From assembly GCA_016293535.1 (NCBI GenBank), contig JAEDEB010000001.1, forward strand, positions 32,550-96,549: DNA of 64,000 nucleotides, in the 5' to 3' direction. Shown in pieces: positions 61,982 to 64,000 of the stretch (position 1 is the stretch's first letter; the number at the start of each line of letters is the position of its first letter). Made by a program: the position numbers and the translations under genes. This DNA comes from Bacteroidales bacterium (lineage in GTDB: Bacteria > Bacteroidota > Bacteroidia > Bacteroidales > UBA932). Below the pieces are notes generated by a model. It was not told the origin of the DNA. It ran no database searches and was given only the letters and a program-made list of their open reading frames with translations.

Positions 61982-63463
61982 ATGAACATATCTGAACTCG
62001 ACCCTCAGGTCGTATGGAAAAATTTCTACGGGCTTACCCGTATACCACGCCCTTCCAAGCACGAGGAGAAGGTGTCGCAGTACCTCTATGACTTCGGAAT
62101 TTCCCACGGACTGGAAACGCTCAGGGACGAGGTCGGCAATATAGTGATACGCAAACCGGCAACTCCGGGCTACGAGAACAGGATGGGTGTCATTCTGCAG
62201 GGACATATGGATATGGTGCCGCAGAAGAATTCCGACGTAGAACACGATTTTCTTACCGATCCGATCGAAACACGCATCGACGGTGAATGGGTGAAGGCTA
62301 CGGGGACGACCCTCGGCGCAGACAACGGCATAGGGGTTGCGCTGGGACTCGCGGTTCTCGAATCAGACGATATCGAACATGGACCGGTCGAATTGCTCGT
62401 GACCATAGACGAGGAAACCGGAATGACCGGTGCAAATGCGCTGAGCTCGAAGCTCCTCAAGGGAGATCTTCTCATCAACTGCGACAGCGAGAGCGAGGGC
62501 GAACTCTGCGTAGGATGCGCAGGCGGTCTCGACACCAATGTTACGGCAAGTTATGAAAGGGTCAGACCTGAAGCCGGCCTGCTCTGCTGGAGCCTTGTCG
62601 TGAAGGGGCTTCGCGGCGGCCATTCGGGCATGGACATCAATCTTTACAGAGCCAATTCCAACATACTTGCAGCCCGCATACTTCTGCCTCTTCTGGAGAA
62701 AGACCTCATCAGACTCCTTGACATGGAGGGAGGTACGCTCAGGAACGCTATTCCACGCGAGACCGAGGCTACGGTATATGTGCCGGCCGACAAACTCTCC
62801 AAGGTAAAGAAACTTGTTAGGAAGGCTGAGGAAGAAATCAAGGCTGAATTTGCGCTTGCGGATCCTGATGTAAGGGTTGATTTCGGCCCATATGTATGCG
62901 CGGAAGGGGAGAAGTGCAGCCGCGCCGACTGCCTGTATGTCGAGCAGACTGCCGCAATCAGGTTCATGCGTGCGATTCTTGCCTGCCCTAACGGTGTCGA
63001 GAGGATGAGCGACAGCATTCCTGGCCTTACCGAGACCTCCAACAACCTTGCTATGGTGAAGATATGCAGGGGCAAGTTCTCAGTGAAGACTCTTCTTCGC
63101 AGCTCGCTCGACTGCGCCAAGGAGGCCCTTTCCCGCAGGATAGAGAGTGCATTCGTGCTCGCTGGCTGCAAGGTAAGTTTCACCGGCGGCTACTCGGGCT
63201 GGGCTCCGAACAATGCTTCAGTTATTCTGAAGGTGATGAGGGAGACATATGCCAGAATTTACGGCAAGGAGCCTGTAATAACTGCCACCCACGGCGGACT
63301 CGAGTGCGGCATTCTCGGTTCCAAGTATCCTCACTGGGATATGGTGTCCTTCGGTCCTACGATTATGTATCCGCATTCTCCAGACGAGAAGCTCTTCATT
63401 CCTTCGGTTGAACGCAGCTGGAACTATCTCAAGGAGGTCCTCAAGTCGATTCCTGAGAAATAA
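61982..63463 (+). CDS. pepD: Aminoacyl-histidine dipeptidase
   Basis: 493 aa M20C-type dizinc peptidase (carnosinase-like). Metal ligands are visible: His75 and Asp77 in GHMDMV, Asp114 in LGADNGIG, the catalytic Glu144 and ligand Glu145 in IDEETG, Asp173 near INCDSE, and the C-terminal His in THGGLECG (the GGLECG motif). Length is typical. It digests dipeptides in the cytoplasm, consistent with the nearby peptide importer. It stands between the DUF4831 gene and the ribosomal protein operon. Confidence 0.95.
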   Translation: MNISELDPQVVWKNFYGLTRIPRPSKHEEKVSQYLYDFGISHGLETLRDEVGNIVIRKPATPGYENRMGVILQGHMDMVPQKNSDVEHDFLTDPIETRIDGEWVKATGTTLGADNGIGVALGLAVLESDDIEHGPVELLVTIDEETGMTGANALSSKLLKGDLLINCDSESEGELCVGCAGGLDTNVTASYERVRPEAGLLCWSLVVKGLRGGHSGMDINLYRANSNILAARILLPLLEKDLIRLLDMEGGTLRNAIPRETEATVYVPADKLSKVKKLVRKAEEEIKAEFALADPDVRVDFGPYVCAEGEKCSRADCLYVEQTAAIRFMRAILACPNGVERMSDSIPGLTETSNNLAMVKICRGKFSVKTLLRSSLDCAKEALSRRIESAFVLAGCKVSFTGGYSGWAPNNASVILKVMRETYARIYGKEPVITATHGGLECGILGSKYPHWDMVSFGPTIMYPHSPDEKLFIPSVERSWNYLKEVLKSIPEK

Positions 63464-63464
63464 T

Positions 63465-63495
63465 TTTGGGGAGAAGTAAATTTTGATTAAATTTG
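63465..63495 (+). promoter_or_regulatory. Promoter of rpsF-rpsR
   Basis: TTTG at 63465-63468, 19 bases, then TAAATTTG at 63488-63495, both perfect. It starts right after the pepD stop. Confidence 0.77.
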
Positions 63496-63532
63496 CGGTC
63501 CATTTTGTGGCCTTGTGCTGCGAAATGGACCG
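63496..63532 (+). promoter_or_regulatory. Inverted repeat in the rpsF leader, possible S6:S18 control element
   Basis: CGGTCCATTT (63496-63505) pairs perfectly with AAATGGACCG (63523-63532) around a 17-base loop. Leaders of rpsF operons in other bacteria contain a hairpin bound by the S6-S18 pair. The predicted transcription start lies inside the 5' arm, so an operator is also possible. Confidence 0.45.
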
Positions 63533-63564
63533 TAAATTATTTTATAACAATAAATTATCAAAAA

Positions 63565-63900
63565 ATGATCAAACAGTACGAAACCGTTTTCATTGCAACT
63601 CCCGTTTTGTCTGATGTTCAGATGAAGGAAGCGGTTGCCAAGTACACAGGCTACATCAAGGATCATGGTGGAGAAATCGTGTACGAGGAGGACTGGGGTC
63701 TCAAGCAGCTTGCTTATCCTATCAAGAAGAGGACCTCAGGATTCTATTATCTTATCGAGTTCAAGGCTGACACCCAGCTTATCGACAAGCTCGAGACCCA
63801 GTATCGCCGTGACGAGCGTATCATTCGCTTCCTCACTTTCGCGATGGACAAGCACGCTGTCGCATATGCTGAGAAGAGAAGGGCTAACAAGGCAAAATAA
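63565..63900 (+). CDS. rpsF: 30S ribosomal protein S6
   Basis: 111 aa. Starts [17 protein letters not shown], with [21 protein letters not shown] (about 46-66) and the [17 protein letters not shown] ending typical of S6. It pairs with S18 on the 30S platform. The ATG at 63565 is preceded by an A-rich tract and no Shine-Dalgarno sequence, unlike the next gene. rpsR follows after 17 bases. Confidence 0.96.
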   Translation: MIKQYETVFIATPVLSDVQMKEAVAKYTGYIKDHGGEIVYEEDWGLKQLAYPIKKRTSGFYYLIEFKADTQLIDKLETQYRRDERIIRFLTFAMDKHAVAYAEKRRANKAK

Positions 63901-63903
63901 CAT

Positions 63904-63909
63904 AGGAGG
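63904..63909 (+). promoter_or_regulatory. Strong Shine-Dalgarno sequence before rpsR
   Basis: AGGAGG lies eight bases before the rpsR ATG at 63918, ideal spacing for pairing with CCUCC of 16S rRNA. Other genes in the window have A/T-rich starts, so this one stands out. Confidence 0.8.
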
Positions 63910-63917
63910 AAAGAATT

Positions 63918-64000
63918 ATGGCACAGAACAATGAAATCCGTTATTTGAACCCTCCTACCGTAGAGGTTCGCAAGAAGAAATACTGCCGTTTCAAGAAGGC
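63918..64000 (+). CDS. rpsR: 30S ribosomal protein S18, 5' part
   Basis: 27 residues are visible before the window ends: MAQNNEIRYLNPPTVEVRKK then KYCRFKK, the usual bS18 N-terminus with its conserved KKKYCRF. It partners S6 on the 30S platform and, in Bacteroidetes, helps form the pocket that holds the 16S rRNA tail. It is read with rpsF, and its own start carries a strong Shine-Dalgarno sequence. Confidence 0.92.
   Translation, partial: MAQNNEIRYLNPPTVEVRKKKYCRFKK

Noticed and set aside
1..64000. CRISPR arrays, insertion sequences, prophage or integrated elements
   Set aside because: No repeat-spacer pattern, transposase, integrase or phage structural gene is present; the tRNA genes are not followed by attachment-type duplications.

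Overview
The window reads as a stretch of a gut-type Bacteroidales chromosome of moderate GC content. The evidence is a short primary sigma factor of 286 residues, promoters of the Bacteroidetes form (TTTG, about 19-21 bases, then TAnnTTTG), almost no Shine-Dalgarno sequences, and families typical of the order: a glycine-lipid acyltransferase pair, DUF4831, a GH106 lipoprotein, TonB-C fusions and DUF4091. It is dense core genome. I see no insertion sequence, prophage, CRISPR array or integrase.

Layout. Positions 1-3003 hold a partial malic enzyme on the minus strand and, divergent from it, a P-II/ammonium-transporter operon whose leader encodes a glutamine-rich peptide followed by an intrinsic terminator. 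3035-9350 carries a His-rich CobW-type GTPase, two membrane-anchored transcription regulators, an aminotransferase and an acyl-CoA synthetase. 9417-22262 has PhoH, CapA, a SPOR lipoprotein, an M28-like pseudopeptidase, LeuS with two YitT proteins, a second membrane AraC regulator, EttA and MnmA. 22376-29418 has Cdd, the glycine-lipid pair, SRP RNA with tRNA-Gly, an M16 protease, a BaiN-type flavoprotein and tRNA-Thr. 29433-39541 has an orphan metal/corrin-binding lipoprotein, the dnaN operon on the minus strand, and htrA-rpoD-argS-ygiQ on the plus strand. 39707-49479 has a ClC channel, Tex, GH106, a dolichyl-phosphate-mannose-like transferase, RecR and CorA. 49614-54437 is rpsA-rnz-glucosaminidase-mltG. 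54442-59856 is a minus-strand run of peptide transporter, C_GCAxxG_C_C protein, fhs and DUF4091. 59957-64000 has an LpxL-type acyltransferase, DUF4831, PepD, and rpsF with the start of rpsR.

The most striking item is at 1109-3003. A promoter-like site leads directly into a 34-codon reading frame with nine Gln codons (eight of them between codons 9 and 18), then a strong intrinsic terminator, then glnK and amtB. No other plus-strand gene lies upstream that the terminator could serve. This is the architecture of leader-peptide attenuation, here apparently reading glutamine supply for nitrogen-assimilation genes. The RNA switch itself is inferred, not shown.

Other points of interest are a strong Shine-Dalgarno sequence on rpsR in a lineage that normally ignores such signals, two apparent pseudoenzymes (M28 and fumarylacetoacetase-like), a recurrent intergenic element, a structured corA leader, and a run of tail-to-tail gene overlaps without terminators.
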